DNA of 64,000 nucleotides, from assembly GCA_011392765.1 (NCBI GenBank), contig WYCW01000001.1, positions 1,601,006 to 1,665,005 on the forward strand, given 5' to 3'. Position numbers and translations under genes: made by a program. Source of the stretch: Candidatus Thiosymbion ectosymbiont of Catanema sp. Cochon2018. GTDB taxonomy: Bacteria; Pseudomonadota; Gammaproteobacteria; Chromatiales; Chromatiaceae. Of this stretch, positions 1-9,114 are shown piece after piece; the first letter of the stretch is position 1; the number at the start of each line of letters is the position of its first letter. The notes beneath the pieces were generated by a model. It worked only from the letters and a program-made list of their open reading frames with translations. It was not told the DNA's origin and searched no databases.

Positions 1-217
1 AAAACCTAATATCTTCGGCATGGTTCTCTATTCTGGAAATAGCAGATTCCTTGGTATGTAATTTTGTAGCTACTTCCTGTTGCGTTAAGCCGGATGCTTC
101 CCTAGCCTGCTTCAATAGTGCGCCAATTTTAAAGGCCTGGTATCCTTCATCGAAACCTTCATCAAATGCTGCGTCTGTTTTTCTTCTTTCGGCAATGTAT
201 TTTTGGAGATCACTCAT
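1..217 (-). CDS. XRE-family HTH antitoxin, partial (runs off the window)
   Basis: Reading the minus strand from the ATG at 217 gives MSDLQKYIAERRKTDAAFDE and continues into a helix-turn-helix with GLTQQEVATKLHTKESAISR (about residues 43-62). This is the XRE/HigA-type DNA-binding fold that neutralises a RelE/HigB-like toxin and represses the shared operon. The C-terminus lies beyond base 1. The gene follows the toxin-like reading frame at 214-568; the ATG overlaps the expected toxin stop as ATGA, the classical coupled arrangement with the toxin first. The family is clear; partnership with the neighbouring toxin is inferred from position. Confidence 0.75.
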   Translation of the reverse strand, partial: MSDLQKYIAERRKTDAAFDEGFDEGYQAFKIGALLKQAREASGLTQQEVATKLHTKESAISRIENHAEDIRF

Positions 218-568
218 GATTCTTGCCGCCTGCTCAGGTAGTCTTTCTTTCGGTTCTCCGCGATTTTGACTTCTTTCTGTGGCGTTTTCTGAAGACTTCT
301 TTTGAAATGCATGATTCAAAACCACTACCTGATTACCGTCGAGAAAACCCAGAATTCTGAAAATGTTACTCCCAAATTGTATTCTAACTTCCAAAATTTC
401 ATCGGTACTTGTCAATTTCTTGAAGTATCGCGAAGGAATAATTTCCGATTCTTCAATAAGTTGCAAAACCCATGCTGTCTTTTGCGCTTGCTTGGATGAC
501 AGTGACTCCAAGAATTCTTCTACAGGACAGTACCCGGATGCAGTTCTATAAAATAGGATTTCTCTCAT
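214..568 (-). pseudogene. HigB/RelE (phage Gp49-like) toxin with a frameshift
   Basis: From the ATG at 568 the minus strand encodes MREILFYRTASGYCPVEEFL, then a segment with the mid-domain sequence EVRIQFGSNIFRILGFLDG, typical of Gp49-like RelE/HigB mRNA interferases. Around 296-306, just after AFQKK, the expected lysine-rich tail (KTPQKEVKIAENRKKDYLSR) is found in another frame and ends in a TGA at 216-214 that overlaps the antitoxin ATG. A one-base indel therefore separates the body of the toxin from its tail. In the unshifted frame the toxin ORF runs straight into the antitoxin ORF, which would give a toxin-antitoxin fusion. Either a real inactivating mutation or a sequencing error in the AAAAGAAG run explains this. 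Confidence 0.7.
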
Positions 569-672
569 ACACAAAGGTTAGCCGAATTATAATTAAGCTA
601 AAGCTAAGGCTGGCCTCTGTTTGGAATGAGGAAAATCAGAGAACGGAAACGAAAACGGAAAAGGAACGATAA

Positions 673-933
673 CTATTGAGCCAACTGCAGGTATGACCAT
701 GCTTGATCCTCTTCCGGTTTATCCCAATCTTCGGCCAAAGACCGCTCACTTAGGAGCGATTCCTGATTAGGAAAACCAAGTGGTTCTTCTTCCAAAATCG
801 TTACCAATGCACGGTGAGCAGACTTGACCTGCACCATTTCCGAAAGGTGTACCATGCCATCCTCATCGTAGTCATGTTCCCGCGCGATGTCGTCTTTGAT
901 TTTCCATAGATCCTCGATGATTTCATCCGCCAT
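673..933 (-). CDS. small acidic hypothetical protein, antitoxin-like tail
   Basis: An 86-residue acidic protein (MADEIIEDLWKIKDDIAREH at the start). The N-terminal pattern of a short helix ending in IKDDIAREHDYD occurs in small conserved proteins encoded beside toxin-antitoxin genes. The C-terminal SERSLAEDWDKPEEDQAWSY resembles the tail of small antitoxin proteins whose last residues read AEDWxxPEEDxAW. The start at the ATG at 933 is preferred over the in-frame GTG at 939, because GGAG lies nine bases before the ATG. No enzymatic motif is present. It may be a chimaera of two small-protein remnants. The function is not established. Confidence 0.45.
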   Translation of the reverse strand: MADEIIEDLWKIKDDIAREHDYDEDGMVHLSEMVQVKSAHRALVTILEEEPLGFPNQESLLSERSLAEDWDKPEEDQAWSYLQLAQ

Positions 934-1021
934 TTCCACCTACTCCCATCAGATCTTGTGGTGTGCGGATATCCGGACGTCCATACCCGTTAGCGGAATA
1001 TACTCAGTCGAATCGGCCTGT

Positions 1022-1234
1022 TCATAATATTCTTTCCAATGGTAAGCCCACTTCATCTTCAATTTCCTTATACTCGCTTTTGAGATATTCGAGAAATTGT
1101 GTCAACTGAAGATGGTGCTCTTCGTAATCACTCTTATCGCGTATGGTTTCACTCCTGAGAAGCCCTTCCTGATAAAGAGTTGCATCTCTGACCGAAGATA
1201 TAAGAAGGGGTGCCCAAGTATCTGGAACCTGCAT
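1022..1234 (-). CDS. conserved small hypothetical protein
   Basis: A 70-residue protein starting MQVPDTWAPLLISSVRDATL and ending KEIEDEVGLPLERIL, predicted mainly helical. I recognise no domain. The ATG at 1234 overlaps a TGA that closes a short upstream reading frame (TGATG), so it is probably translated as part of a minus-strand operon of small genes (DUF4160, DUF2442, the 41-codon ORF, this gene). An in-frame TTG at 1237 is a less likely start. Context suggests an accessory toxin-antitoxin-like island; no function is claimed. Confidence 0.45.
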   Translation of the reverse strand: MQVPDTWAPLLISSVRDATLYQEGLLRSETIRDKSDYEEHHLQLTQFLEYLKSEYKEIEDEVGLPLERIL

Positions 1235-1359
1235 CAAACCACTTCCTTAATCAACTGCATTGCCAATTGATTCAATAAACGCTTGAATCTTGCCAGTAGC
1301 ATATCAAAAGCAGGAGCCGGTGTATAATGGGTTGCTCCAAAAATCGTATCAGCTTTTGA
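1234..1359 (-). other. 41-codon reading frame between two small genes
   Basis: Immediately after the stop of the DUF2442 gene a frame stays open for 41 codons and ends at a TGA that overlaps the next ATG. Its translation includes FDMLLARFKRLLNQLAMQLI, a plausible amphipathic helix, but the first in-frame ATG is only 23 codons from the end. It may be a small gene with a non-ATG start, or a remnant that serves only to couple translation. Too short to assign. Confidence 0.25.
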
Positions 1360-1626
1360 TCAGGCCGCTCTGGCTTGCGACGTAGCAATCAGCATACTTT
1401 CTATACTCAAATGGTAATCTATATCGGGCCACTCGATTCCCGTATTCGCACAAATAAATCTGTAGTTGACTATTTGATTGAATGTGGCATTCTGCAATTC
1501 CTTATACCATATTATCGGAGTCGATATGATGCGCCCATCAACTAATTCCACATGAAGATATTGGTCGTCGAACCGCACCTTTTTACCTTTGGGCGAAGGA
1601 TTTATCCCAACCTCTGATAAAATCAT
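1360..1626 (-). CDS. DUF2442 domain protein
   Basis: An 88-residue protein whose KVRFDDQYLHVELVDGRIIS followed by a P-I-I-W segment is the signature of DUF2442, a small domain of unknown biochemical function usually encoded directly after a DUF4160 protein. That arrangement holds here: the DUF4160 gene (1583-1816) lies upstream on the same strand and overlaps the start of this gene by 44 bases. Paired DUF4160/DUF2442 genes are often listed among putative toxin-antitoxin-like modules, but no activity is shown by the sequence. Length is normal for the family. Confidence 0.75.
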   Translation of the reverse strand: MILSEVGINPSPKGKKVRFDDQYLHVELVDGRIISTPIIWYKELQNATFNQIVNYRFICANTGIEWPDIDYHLSIESMLIATSQARAA

Positions 1627-1816
1627 CTCTGTTTGCTTCCACGATAACCACAGCTTTCCTCAGATCCTTTGGTTTCATATAGTTATTGACGATCCGAAGG
1701 GTCTCCAATTCGATCTTGAAAAAACCTTCGCCTTTCGATACATGAATATGGCGTGGTTCGTGTTCGTTTGCATAGAAGAAAAATTTGAACCCATCTTTGT
1801 TCAGCAATGTAGGCAT
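1583..1816 (-). CDS. DUF4160 domain protein
   Basis: A 77-residue protein with the DUF4160 hallmark FFYANEHEPRHIHVSKGEG (histidine-rich H-EPRHIHV) near the N-terminus and an R-KAVVIVEANRDDFI helix near the end. Its 3' end overlaps the DUF2442 gene in another frame, so the two are almost certainly co-translated. The conserved E-H-E-P-R-H-I-H cluster could bind a metal or nucleic acid, but this is not proven. It begins a minus-strand run of small genes reaching to base 673. Confidence 0.78.
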   Translation of the reverse strand: MPTLLNKDGFKFFFYANEHEPRHIHVSKGEGFFKIELETLRIVNNYMKPKDLRKAVVIVEANRDDFIRGWDKSFAQR

Positions 1817-1956
1817 TCAGGGGCAACTTGGAAAATAGGTGTTTTCACTAATGGTGAACAAAATGGCCGCCATAAGAAGAGAAGACACCACGGATACAAT
1901 AATATCTCGCCTCGTCACTAACCCCCAACTGGGCACCCGCAAGGGGCGCCCCTACA

Positions 1957-2322
1957 AAAGATCTTGGCTCTTTATGGATTCCGGACCGCTCACGATCACG
2001 GCGGGTAGCACCAAACATTTTTGGAGTGCGGTGGCAACCTTACTCCAGTAGCTACCGGAATCCCGGGTGCCCGACCTCACCGCTGGAGTTGGCCCTAGTG
2101 CACTGTCTCGCCGCCGCTTTGGATTTCATTTGGCGACGCATCGGTTCCCGGCACAGGTGTTGCAGCCAGGGGAAAGCGCCGTCGCCGCGGCGCGTGGGGA
2201 ACCTAAATCCCAGGTTCCCGGCAAACGCCGTGGGTATCCCCATTGCCGGGGTCCCATTCGACCGCGCCGCTCTGTCGGCGCACTCCAAATCAGTCCGGAA
2301 TCCATAAAGAGCCAAGATCTTT
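1957..2322. mobile_element. 366-bp element with 30-bp perfect inverted repeats (MITE-like)
   Basis: Bases 1957-1986 begin AAAGATCTTGGCTCTTTATG and bases 2293-2322 are their exact reverse complement over 30 bp. The interior holds no convincing gene and consists of GC-rich sequence with further imperfect palindromes. No obvious target-site duplication flanks it. It lies just downstream of infC, where rpmI-rplT would usually follow. I infer a non-autonomous element; the mobilising transposase is not in the window. Confidence 0.6.
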
Positions 2323-2362
2323 GCACCCTTTGCGCCTTTACGGTTCGAACGATTCCGCGGCG

Positions 2363-2881
2363 CTATTTCTTCTTGGGACCCAGGACCATCACCATTTGCC
2401 GTCCTTCCATCTGCGGCCGTTGCTCCAAGGCACCGATCTCGGCCAGGTCGGCTTCTATGCGTTGCAGCAGTTGCAGCCCCAGATCGCGGTGTGCATGTTC
2501 CCGCCCGCGAAAGCGCATGGTGACTTTGGCCTTGTCCCCATCGTCCAGGAACCGCGTCAGGTTGCGCAGCTTGACCTGATAGTCTCCCTCGTCCGTCCCG
2601 GGACGAAATTTGACCTCCTTGACCTGAACCTGCTTCTGTTTCTTACGGGCCTCGGACTTCTTTTTTTTCTGATCGAACAGAAACTTTCCGAAATCCATCA
2701 GGCGACAGACCGGCGGCTCCGCGTTGGGGACGATCTCCACGAGATCCAATCCCACTTCCGTTGCCCGTTCCTGGGCATCCGCCAAATTTACGATACCGAC
2801 CTGATTACCCTCCGCGTCGATAAGCCTTACCTCGTAGGCGGTTATTTCACGATTGACGCGGTTTCTTTTTGGCGCGGCGAT
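2363..2881 (-). CDS. infC: translation initiation factor IF-3
   Basis: Encodes IF-3, which binds the 30S subunit, blocks premature 50S joining and enforces start-codon fidelity. The N-terminal domain ([19 protein letters not shown]), the lysine-rich linker ([20 protein letters not shown]) and the C-terminal domain with [13 protein letters not shown] are all present. The best start is an ATC codon at 2881, eight bases after a perfect GGAGG, giving about 172 residues beginning [10 protein letters not shown] (read as Met). Use of AUU or AUC is the known autoregulatory device of infC. An in-frame TTG at 2896 overlaps the Shine-Dalgarno itself and is unlikely. The gene follows thrS on the same strand; the usual downstream rpmI-rplT are absent. 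Confidence 0.96.
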   Translation of the reverse strand: MAAPKRNRVNREITAYEVRLIDAEGNQVGIVNLADAQERATEVGLDLVEIVPNAEPPVCRLMDFGKFLFDQKKKKSEARKKQKQVQVKEVKFRPGTDEGDYQVKLRNLTRFLDDGDKAKVTMRFRGREHAHRDLGLQLLQRIEADLAEIGALEQRPQMEGRQMVMVLGPKKK

Positions 2882-2894
2882 AGCAGGTTCCTCC
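2879..2894 (-). promoter_or_regulatory. infC ribosome-binding site with AUC start codon
   Basis: On the minus strand, GGAGG (2894-2890), then eight bases, then ATC (2881-2879). This pairs a consensus Shine-Dalgarno at ideal spacing with a non-canonical start codon, matching the family's self-limiting translation: high IF-3 rejects the poor start codon and reduces its own synthesis. Confidence 0.7.
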
Positions 2895-2984
2895 AAATAA
2901 AATACGCAAAAAACGCAAAAAACAAGAATGACCTACGGTCCGGAAGCCTCGACAAGCGAAGGACATTCCGCACCTGTTTGGTCG

Positions 2985-4901
2985 TCAGTGGATTCGATTC
3001 GTGATCTCCTCGCCCAGCCGAGCGACGAGGTCTTCGATACCGAGAGTGCCGAGATCCTTGCCTTTGCGGTCGCGGACGGCAAGCGTCCGTTGTGCGACCT
3101 CGCGGTCACCGACCACCAGCAGGTAAGGGACCTTCTGCAACGTGTGCTCGCGGATTTTAAAGCCGATCTTCTCGTTTCTCAAGTCCGACTCTACCCGGAA
3201 GCCTTTGTCGCGTAAGGTGTTAGCGACCTCGGTTGCATAGTCGGCCTGGCGGTCCGTGATGTTCAGGACTACTGCCTGGATCGGGGCGAGCCAGAGGGGG
3301 AGGGCACCTGCATGGTGCTCGATCAGGATCCCGATGAACCGCTCCAGGGAGCCGAGAATGGCCCGGTGCAGCATCACCGGCACCTGTCTGCTGTTGTCCT
3401 CGGCGATATAATGGGCGCCCAAGCGTTCGGGCATGGAAAAATCGAGCTGAATGGTGCCGAGCTGCCAGACCCGTTGAAGGCTGTCGCGCAGGGAAAACTC
3501 GATCTTGGGGCCATAAAAAGCGCCTTCTCCCGGTTGCAGCTCCCAATCTAAGCCTGTCCGGTCAAGGGCGTCCCGGAGGGATCTTTCGGCCCGGTCCCAG
3601 ACCTCGTCACTGCCCACCCGTAGCTGCGGACGGGTGGAGAACTTGACCAACACTTCGTCGAAACCGAAGTCCCGATAGACCTCGAATAGTAGGTCGATGA
3701 AGTCGGATACCTCCCCGAGGATCTGCCCCTCGGTGCAGAAAATGTGCGCGTCGTCCTGGACGAAGTTGCGCACCCGCATCAGCCCGTGCAGGGTACCGGA
3801 AGGCTCGTTGCGGTGGCAGGAGCCGAACTCGGCCAGACGTAGCGGCAGGTCCCGATAACTCTTCAGGCCATGGTTGTAGATCTGGATGTGGGCCGGGCAG
3901 TTCATGGGCTTGACGGCGAAGACCCGGTCCTCCGACTCGGTAACGAACATGTCGTTGCGGAATTTTTCCCAGTGACCGGATTTCTCCCACAGGCTGCGGT
4001 CGATCACCTGGGGCGTGTGTACCTCCCGATAACCGCGGGAACGGAGCCGGTCGCGGATGTAGCGCTCCAGGATCAGATAAATGGTCCAGCCCTTGTCGTG
4101 CCAGAAGGCCATGCCCGGGGCTTCGTCCTGGAAATGGAACAGGTCCAGGGCCTTGCCGAGCTTACGGTGATCGCGCTTTTCGGCCTCCTCGAGGCGGTGC
4201 AGGTAAGCCTTGAGCTCCTTCCGGTCCCGCCACGCGGTGCCGTAGATGCGTTGCAGCATCGGGTTGCGGGAATCGCCGCGCCAGTAAGCACCGGCCACCT
4301 TCATGAGTTTGAATCCGCTGCCGAGCTTACCGGTCGATGGCAGGTGGGGGCCGCGGCACACGTCGAACCAGTCCCCCTGGCGGTAGACGGAGACCTCCTC
4401 GCCTTCCGGGATCAGGTCCCGGATGATTTCCACCTTATATTGCTCGCCGATTTTGCCGAAAACCCGGATTGCCTCGTCTCGCTCCCAGACCTCGCGCCGG
4501 ATGGGTAGGTCGCGTTCGACGATCTCCCGCATCCGTTGCTCGATGCGTACCAGGTCATCCGGGGTAAAGGGCTCGTCGCGGGCAAAGTCGTAATAAAAGC
4601 CGTCCTTGATGGCGGGCCCGATGGTGACCTGGGTGCCGGGATAGAGCTCCTGCACCGCCTGGGCCATCACATGGGCGGCATCGTGGCGCAGCAGATCCAG
4701 GGTGTCCTCGTCGCGGGCGGTAACAATGGCGACTGCCGCGTCTCGGTCAATGGCATAGGAAACGTCCACGACTGTTCCGTCGACCCGGCCGGCCAGGGCG
4801 GCCTTGGCGAGACCGGGACCGATGGAACGGGCGACCTCATAGACGGAGATCGGGCCGTCGAATTGTTTGTGGGAACCATCGGGGAGGGTGATTCGGGGCA
4901 T
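2985..4901 (-). CDS. thrS: threonine-tRNA ligase
   Basis: A full-length class II threonyl-tRNA synthetase of 638 residues. Order: N-terminal TGS domain (about 1-62), editing/SAD domain with [17 protein letters not shown] (about 74-90), catalytic core with motif 2 in [19 protein letters not shown], the zinc-binding region [10 protein letters not shown], motif 3 near [20 protein letters not shown], and the anticodon-binding domain to the end. It charges tRNA-Thr in the cytoplasm. It is the first gene of the thrS-infC unit, with about 100 bases between the two. Upstream lies a broken small gene and then an IS1 copy, so its native promoter context has been disturbed. Confidence 0.98.
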   Translation of the reverse strand: MPRITLPDGSHKQFDGPISVYEVARSIGPGLAKAALAGRVDGTVVDVSYAIDRDAAVAIVTARDEDTLDLLRHDAAHVMAQAVQELYPGTQVTIGPAIKDGFYYDFARDEPFTPDDLVRIEQRMREIVERDLPIRREVWERDEAIRVFGKIGEQYKVEIIRDLIPEGEEVSVYRQGDWFDVCRGPHLPSTGKLGSGFKLMKVAGAYWRGDSRNPMLQRIYGTAWRDRKELKAYLHRLEEAEKRDHRKLGKALDLFHFQDEAPGMAFWHDKGWTIYLILERYIRDRLRSRGYREVHTPQVIDRSLWEKSGHWEKFRNDMFVTESEDRVFAVKPMNCPAHIQIYNHGLKSYRDLPLRLAEFGSCHRNEPSGTLHGLMRVRNFVQDDAHIFCTEGQILGEVSDFIDLLFEVYRDFGFDEVLVKFSTRPQLRVGSDEVWDRAERSLRDALDRTGLDWELQPGEGAFYGPKIEFSLRDSLQRVWQLGTIQLDFSMPERLGAHYIAEDNSRQVPVMLHRAILGSLERFIGILIEHHAGALPLWLAPIQAVVLNITDRQADYATEVANTLRDKGFRVESDLRNEKIGFKIREHTLQKVPYLLVVGDREVAQRTLAVRDRKGKDLGTLGIEDLVARLGEEITNRIH

Positions 4902-4904
4902 GGA

Positions 4905-5148
4905 CTAAGACCTACAGCTCAATGCGTCGGCAAGCCGGTCGCACAAGATCCCATCTAGCAGGCGTCGATCCGGGTCGTCTGCCGGCAGGTTTCCGAACAG
5001 ACGGTCCAGGATATCCGGTGGTGCCGCCCGCTCGTAGGGCGGGACTCGGGCCCAGGCCCCGCAGCATCTCGTCGAGCGCGGGCATAGGCTCTACCCGAAA
5101 GCGCTCCAGCCATTCGAGGGTCTGGTTGGTTTCCAGGGGTATCGTCAT
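4905..5148 (-). pseudogene. short unknown gene split by a frameshift
   Basis: From the ATG at 5148 the frame reads MTIPLETNQTLEWLERFRVE and then PMPALDEMLRGLG. Near 5050, in a GGGCCCGAG run, the codon usage continues naturally only in a different frame, with PPYERAAPPDILDRLFGNLP and then DDPDRRLLDGILCDRLADAL, stopping at 4907-4905 just before the thrS start. Together these would make an 80-residue acidic helical protein. I do not recognise the family. A single indel, real or from sequencing, breaks it. Confidence 0.4.
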
Positions 5149-6045
5149 GGATCGATCCATCCGGTGGGCAATCGGCCGAAATCGTCCCGGCCACTCCCGT
5201 ATTGTAGACAAAAGAGGTGGTCCGTACGCAAAGAATCGAGCCCTGGGTTGCGTGAGACCGTCACCGGCTCGGTGACTACCCGGTCGTGGTTAATTTTTAA
5301 ATGCCAGCTTAACCAGTAGCTGGCACTAGCTCCGTATTTATAGCGGTGCAGGAAGAGTTTCAAACAGATCTCGTGCATTTTAACGCATTTGGAAAAAGAT
5401 AACGTCTTACGCACGAAGCATGCTAACTGCTGTCGCAAGGTAGTATTCCAGCGCTCAACATGGGCCGTCTCTCCAGTTTCTTTGCCGACAGGGTTATGTT
5501 GCTCGTTCGGAATAACGGCTTGATAAGCTTTCCAATAGTCGGTGAAAACAATCGCTTTTTTATAAGCGAATGGTATGCGATTCCAGAGTATTTGGCAGGT
5601 CTCTTCACTGCGCTCACCACAAGCATAAGCAACTACTTCTCGGGTCTCTCTGCTCAATGCGATCCATGCCCAAATTTTGTTATCTTTTTCAAAGACATAA
5701 GACCATAATTCATCCATTTCCAACACCGGTGTTTGCTCCGGACCAAGAGGTGTCAGCGTCGCTTCAAGAGGAAGAAGCGCCGCCGCTTTTTCTTTTAACC
5801 AAGCACGCAATGTTTGACGACAAACCCCATGCGTACGTTCGATCCCACGCATACTTGATCGTTCTTGATAAGCTTTTATGATGAGGTCTTTCTCTTCCTC
5901 CGTATAGCGATTTTGGGGTTCAAGTACACCATAAGCACCACAGGTTTTACAATGATATTGCTGGTTTCCGCACGCATTTAGGCCGTTTTTTTATCTCTTT
6001 GCTGTGACATTTGTGGCAGGTACATACATTAGTTTTAATAATCAT
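5145..6045 (-). pseudogene. IS1-family transposase, frameshifted
   Basis: The ATG at 6045 starts MIIKTNVCTCHKCHSKEIKK, the zinc-ribbon N-terminus of IS1-type InsA. In a run of seven A the frame breaks; the continuation (NACGNQQYHCKTCGAYGVLE) lies in the frame that goes on through RGIERTHGVCRQTLRAWLK and the catalytic VLEMDELWSYVFEKDNKIWA segment (DDE-type, with DYWKAYQAVIP following). The frame then runs past the end of the element into flanking DNA, adding a meaningless tail to 5145. The shift needed is +1 or -2, not the -1 shift used by IS1, so I regard the copy as inactive. Confidence 0.75.
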
Positions 6046-6115
6046 GACTGAAAACCCCTTTGATTGATTCTGTAGATGAGTTATTCTACTCTGGCATTTA
6101 AAAAATACCACTACC
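5282..6115 (-). mobile_element. IS1-family insertion sequence, degenerate
   Basis: An 834-bp element bounded by imperfect inverted repeats starting GGT(C/A)GTGG and sharing TTTTTAAATGCCAG (about 5282-5309 and 6088-6115). It contains one IS1-type transposase frame on the minus strand. No matching 8-9 bp target duplication is visible: the left flank belongs to the thrS region and the right flank begins inside a PKS gene. This suggests a rearrangement through the element rather than a simple insertion. Confidence 0.75.
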
Positions 6116-9114
6116 CAACTGCTCTCCCTCGGTGCGGAAAGCGTCATTCGGGTACTGCCGGGTAGCGCCTTTCAAAAGAGGAATGCCACCCATTTCGAGA
6201 TTCGCCGTGACAGCAGAGAGGACATGCAGCGACTTCTGGAGACCGTTGGAGATGGCGACAGGGTGGTTTACCTGTGGGGACTGGACGCACCCACGGAAAA
6301 AGATGATCCGACGGGGACGGCGGATGCCATCGCCTGTTTATGCCTGATTCAGGCCTTGGCTCGAACTAAGCACCTGGAATCCCGCCACTTTTCCCTCATC
6401 ACCCGCAATGCCCAGTCAGTCCACTCCGACGAACGCTTGCTTACGCTCGCCCAAGCGCCTCTGGTGGGACTGGTGCGGGTCGCCATCAACGAGTATCCCG
6501 ATATTCGGTTCCAGCTGGTGGATCTGGACCACGAAGATGGACAGGACGACCTTGCATCCCTGATGGAAGAACTGTCGGCCAACAGCCCCGATGAAGAAAT
6601 GGCGTTTCGTAGCGCGGGGCGTTATGTCCATCGCTTGGTGCAAATCCGGCTCGAAGAACCGGAACCTGTCGCCGCCACGTCCGGTCTTCTTTATGAGCTC
6701 GAGATAGGTACGCCCGGCAATATCGAGAGCCTTCGTTTTCGGGAAAAACAAAGACGGGCGCCTGGTTCTGGCAAAATCGAGATCGAAGTCCATGCCGCTT
6801 CCCTGGATTACAAGGACGTGTTGAAGGTGACGAAAATACTGCCGGAAGAGGCGCTAGGAAATACCTTCTACGGCGATAGCCTTGGCATGGAAGCTGCGGG
6901 CGTTATCACCCGAGTCGGAGAAGGCGTCGAAGACTACCGGGCCGGGGATGCGATTGTCGCCTCGCTGCCGAACGCCTTCAGCACTTACATTACCGTGCCT
7001 GTCGATGCGGTATTTCTCATGCCGAAGCTGGGTAATCTCAGTTACGAGGAAGCCGTCAGCGTACCACGGGTCTTCATCACCGCCTATTACGGACTGCACC
7101 GTATTGCACGGTTGCAACTCGGTGAAAAGGTGTTGATTTACGCCGCCACCGGTGGGGTCGGCATGGCTGCCATCCAGGTAGCGCAATGGATTGGGGCCGA
7201 GATCTTTGCCACCGTCGACAGCCCCGGGAAATCCGATTATCTGCGTTCCTTAGGGGTCGAACATGTCATGGATTTCCGATCCCTGGATTTTGTCGATGAG
7301 ATCATGGCATCGACCGATGGCAAGGGTGTGGACGTGATAATCAGTAGCCTACTGGAGAAATCGTCACCAAGAATCTTGCCATCCTCGGTGCATTCGGTCG
7401 TTTTATCGAGATCGGCAAACAGGATATCGTGAACGATAATCGCCTTCCTCTGCGGCCCTTCAATCGCAACTTGACCTTTGCCGTCGTCGATATCGATCAA
7501 CTGATGGCGGCACGCCCCGGGATATTCAGGCGGATGTTAGGCGAGGTCTGGGGACGGTTCATGGCGCGGGATTTCACGCCCCTGCCCGTCAAGGTGTTTC
7601 CAGCGACACGTATCATAGATGCCTTCAACCATATGGCCGATTCGAGACATATCGGCAAGATAGCGGTTTCCATGCGGGATCTACAAGGGCTTTCGGTACT
7701 GCCGATGGCGATGGAAAAGACCCTATTCAAACCGGACGCCACTTACCTGATCACGGGTGGTTTCGGTGGTTTTGGTCTGGAGGTTGCCAAGTGGATGAGC
7801 GCGCTGGGCGTGAAAAACCTGGTGCTGGTTGGACGGCGCGGTGCTGCGACGGAAGAGGCGAAGCAGACGGTAGAGGCGCTAGAGAAGGTCGGCCCCGGGT
7901 ATTCGCGGCATCAGCAGACATCGCCCAAGAATCGCAGGTAGCAAGGCTCATGGGTGAGATTGACACCACCATGCCACCGCTCAAGGGGATCATGCATGCG
8001 GCGGTGGTGCTGGACGATGCGCACATCGCCGAACTCGATGGGCAGCGGTTCTCGAAGGTCATGGCCCCCAAGGCCCTTGGCGCCTGGCATCTGCATCAAC
8101 AGACACAAGATATCCCCCTAGGATTCCTTGAGGGACCCGAATCTTTACAAATCAGTCAAGTTTATGCAGTGCACAAATCGGGATCGGGATCGGGATCGAA
8201 ATTCCGATTGCGATCCCGATTCCGATTTCGACCTACCCAAGCTCTCCAACGGTTGGTTAGGTGTAGGAGATGGGGCCTTACGGGAGAGGGGCTGTTGGGG
8301 TCTTCATGCCTCGTCGGTCTGAGGCGAAGCCTCGTTAGATTTCTTTGTCTTGTTCTCATCGATCTCCGCCCAGATCGGCAATGCAAGTCAGGGCAATTAT
8401 GCGGCGGCCTATGTATTCCTCGATGTGCTGGCTCACCACAGACGGGCCAATGGACTGGCGGCAACGAGCGTCAATTGGGGCGCCATTTCGGAAGTCAGTA
8501 TGGCGGCCCGCGACAAGGAGACCGGTGAGTATCTGGAGGGCATTGGTGTAAAAGGGATTACTCCCGTCCAGGCCATGCAGGCATTGGCCTACATACTCTA
8601 TCGGCGACCGGTACAAATCGGCCTCATGCATGCCGACTGGGGGAAATTGGGACAGTTCAACCCGGCCTTTGCCGCCTCACCACGGTTTTCCCATCTCATC
8701 CCAGAGGAGGAAACCTTAACGGGGGATTCAGCGAGTAGCATTTTGCGCCGAGCGTTGCAGGCAATGGAACCGGAGGAACAGAGAGAGAAGGTTATTTCCT
8801 TACTGGCGGGAGAAATCAGCAAAACACTGCGGATACCCGTCGGGCAGGTCAGTCTTCATCACTCTTTGCCCAATATGGGGGTGGATTCATTGATGGCCAT
8901 AGAGTTGCGGACCGCGATCCAAACACAATTCGGTGTCACCATAACCACGCTGGAATTGCTCAAGGTAGACACCATTACCCAGATGGCGGCGCGATTACTG
9001 GAAAAAATGGGCCTGGCGGAATCTCCCGATCTTTCTTCCGAAGAGCACTTGGAAGCACCGGAGACAATCGTTGGAGAAAAGATGGCTCCTGATTATGTGG
9101 AAGGGGAAATATAA
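6116..9114 (+). pseudogene. type I polyketide synthase module, 5'-truncated and broken (KR/ER/KR/ACP)
   Basis: Coding begins abruptly at the IS1 border with no start codon. Order: N-terminal structural half of the ketoreductase (about 6116-6690), zinc-free MDR-type enoylreductase (about 6700-7640, with YGDSLGMEAAGVITRVGEGV and IYAATGGVGMAAIQVAQWIG), NADPH-binding ketoreductase (from 7745, YLITGGFGGFGLEVAKWMSA), and an acyl carrier domain ending the protein (LPNMGVDSLMAIELRTAIQT, phosphopantetheine Ser). KS, AT and DH domains are missing. Frameshifts lie near 7353 and 7893, and a 221-bp repeat module (8118-8338) is inserted within the KR. The stop overlaps the NRPS start as TAATG, so the two were one hybrid assembly line. 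Confidence 0.85.
8118..8338 (+). repeat. modular CTAG repeat, copy 1 (inside the PKS)
   Basis: Starts at CTAG with GATTCCTTGAGGGACCCG and a CTTTACAAATCAGTCAA block, and ends with the palindromic block CCTCGTCGGTCTGAGGCGAA plus GCCTCGTTAG. The core is a GGGATC/GATCCC-rich stretch. Removing the module restores the KR reading as DIPL-DFFVLFSS, which shows it is a later insertion. The 3' half is nearly identical to that of copy 8 (60951-61253). Confidence 0.75.

Noticed and set aside
8162..8464. Arginine-rich peptide frames in the repeat modules (for example RNRDRNRNFDPDPDPD)
   Set aside because: They result from translating GATC/GGGATC repeats; no start signals or conservation.
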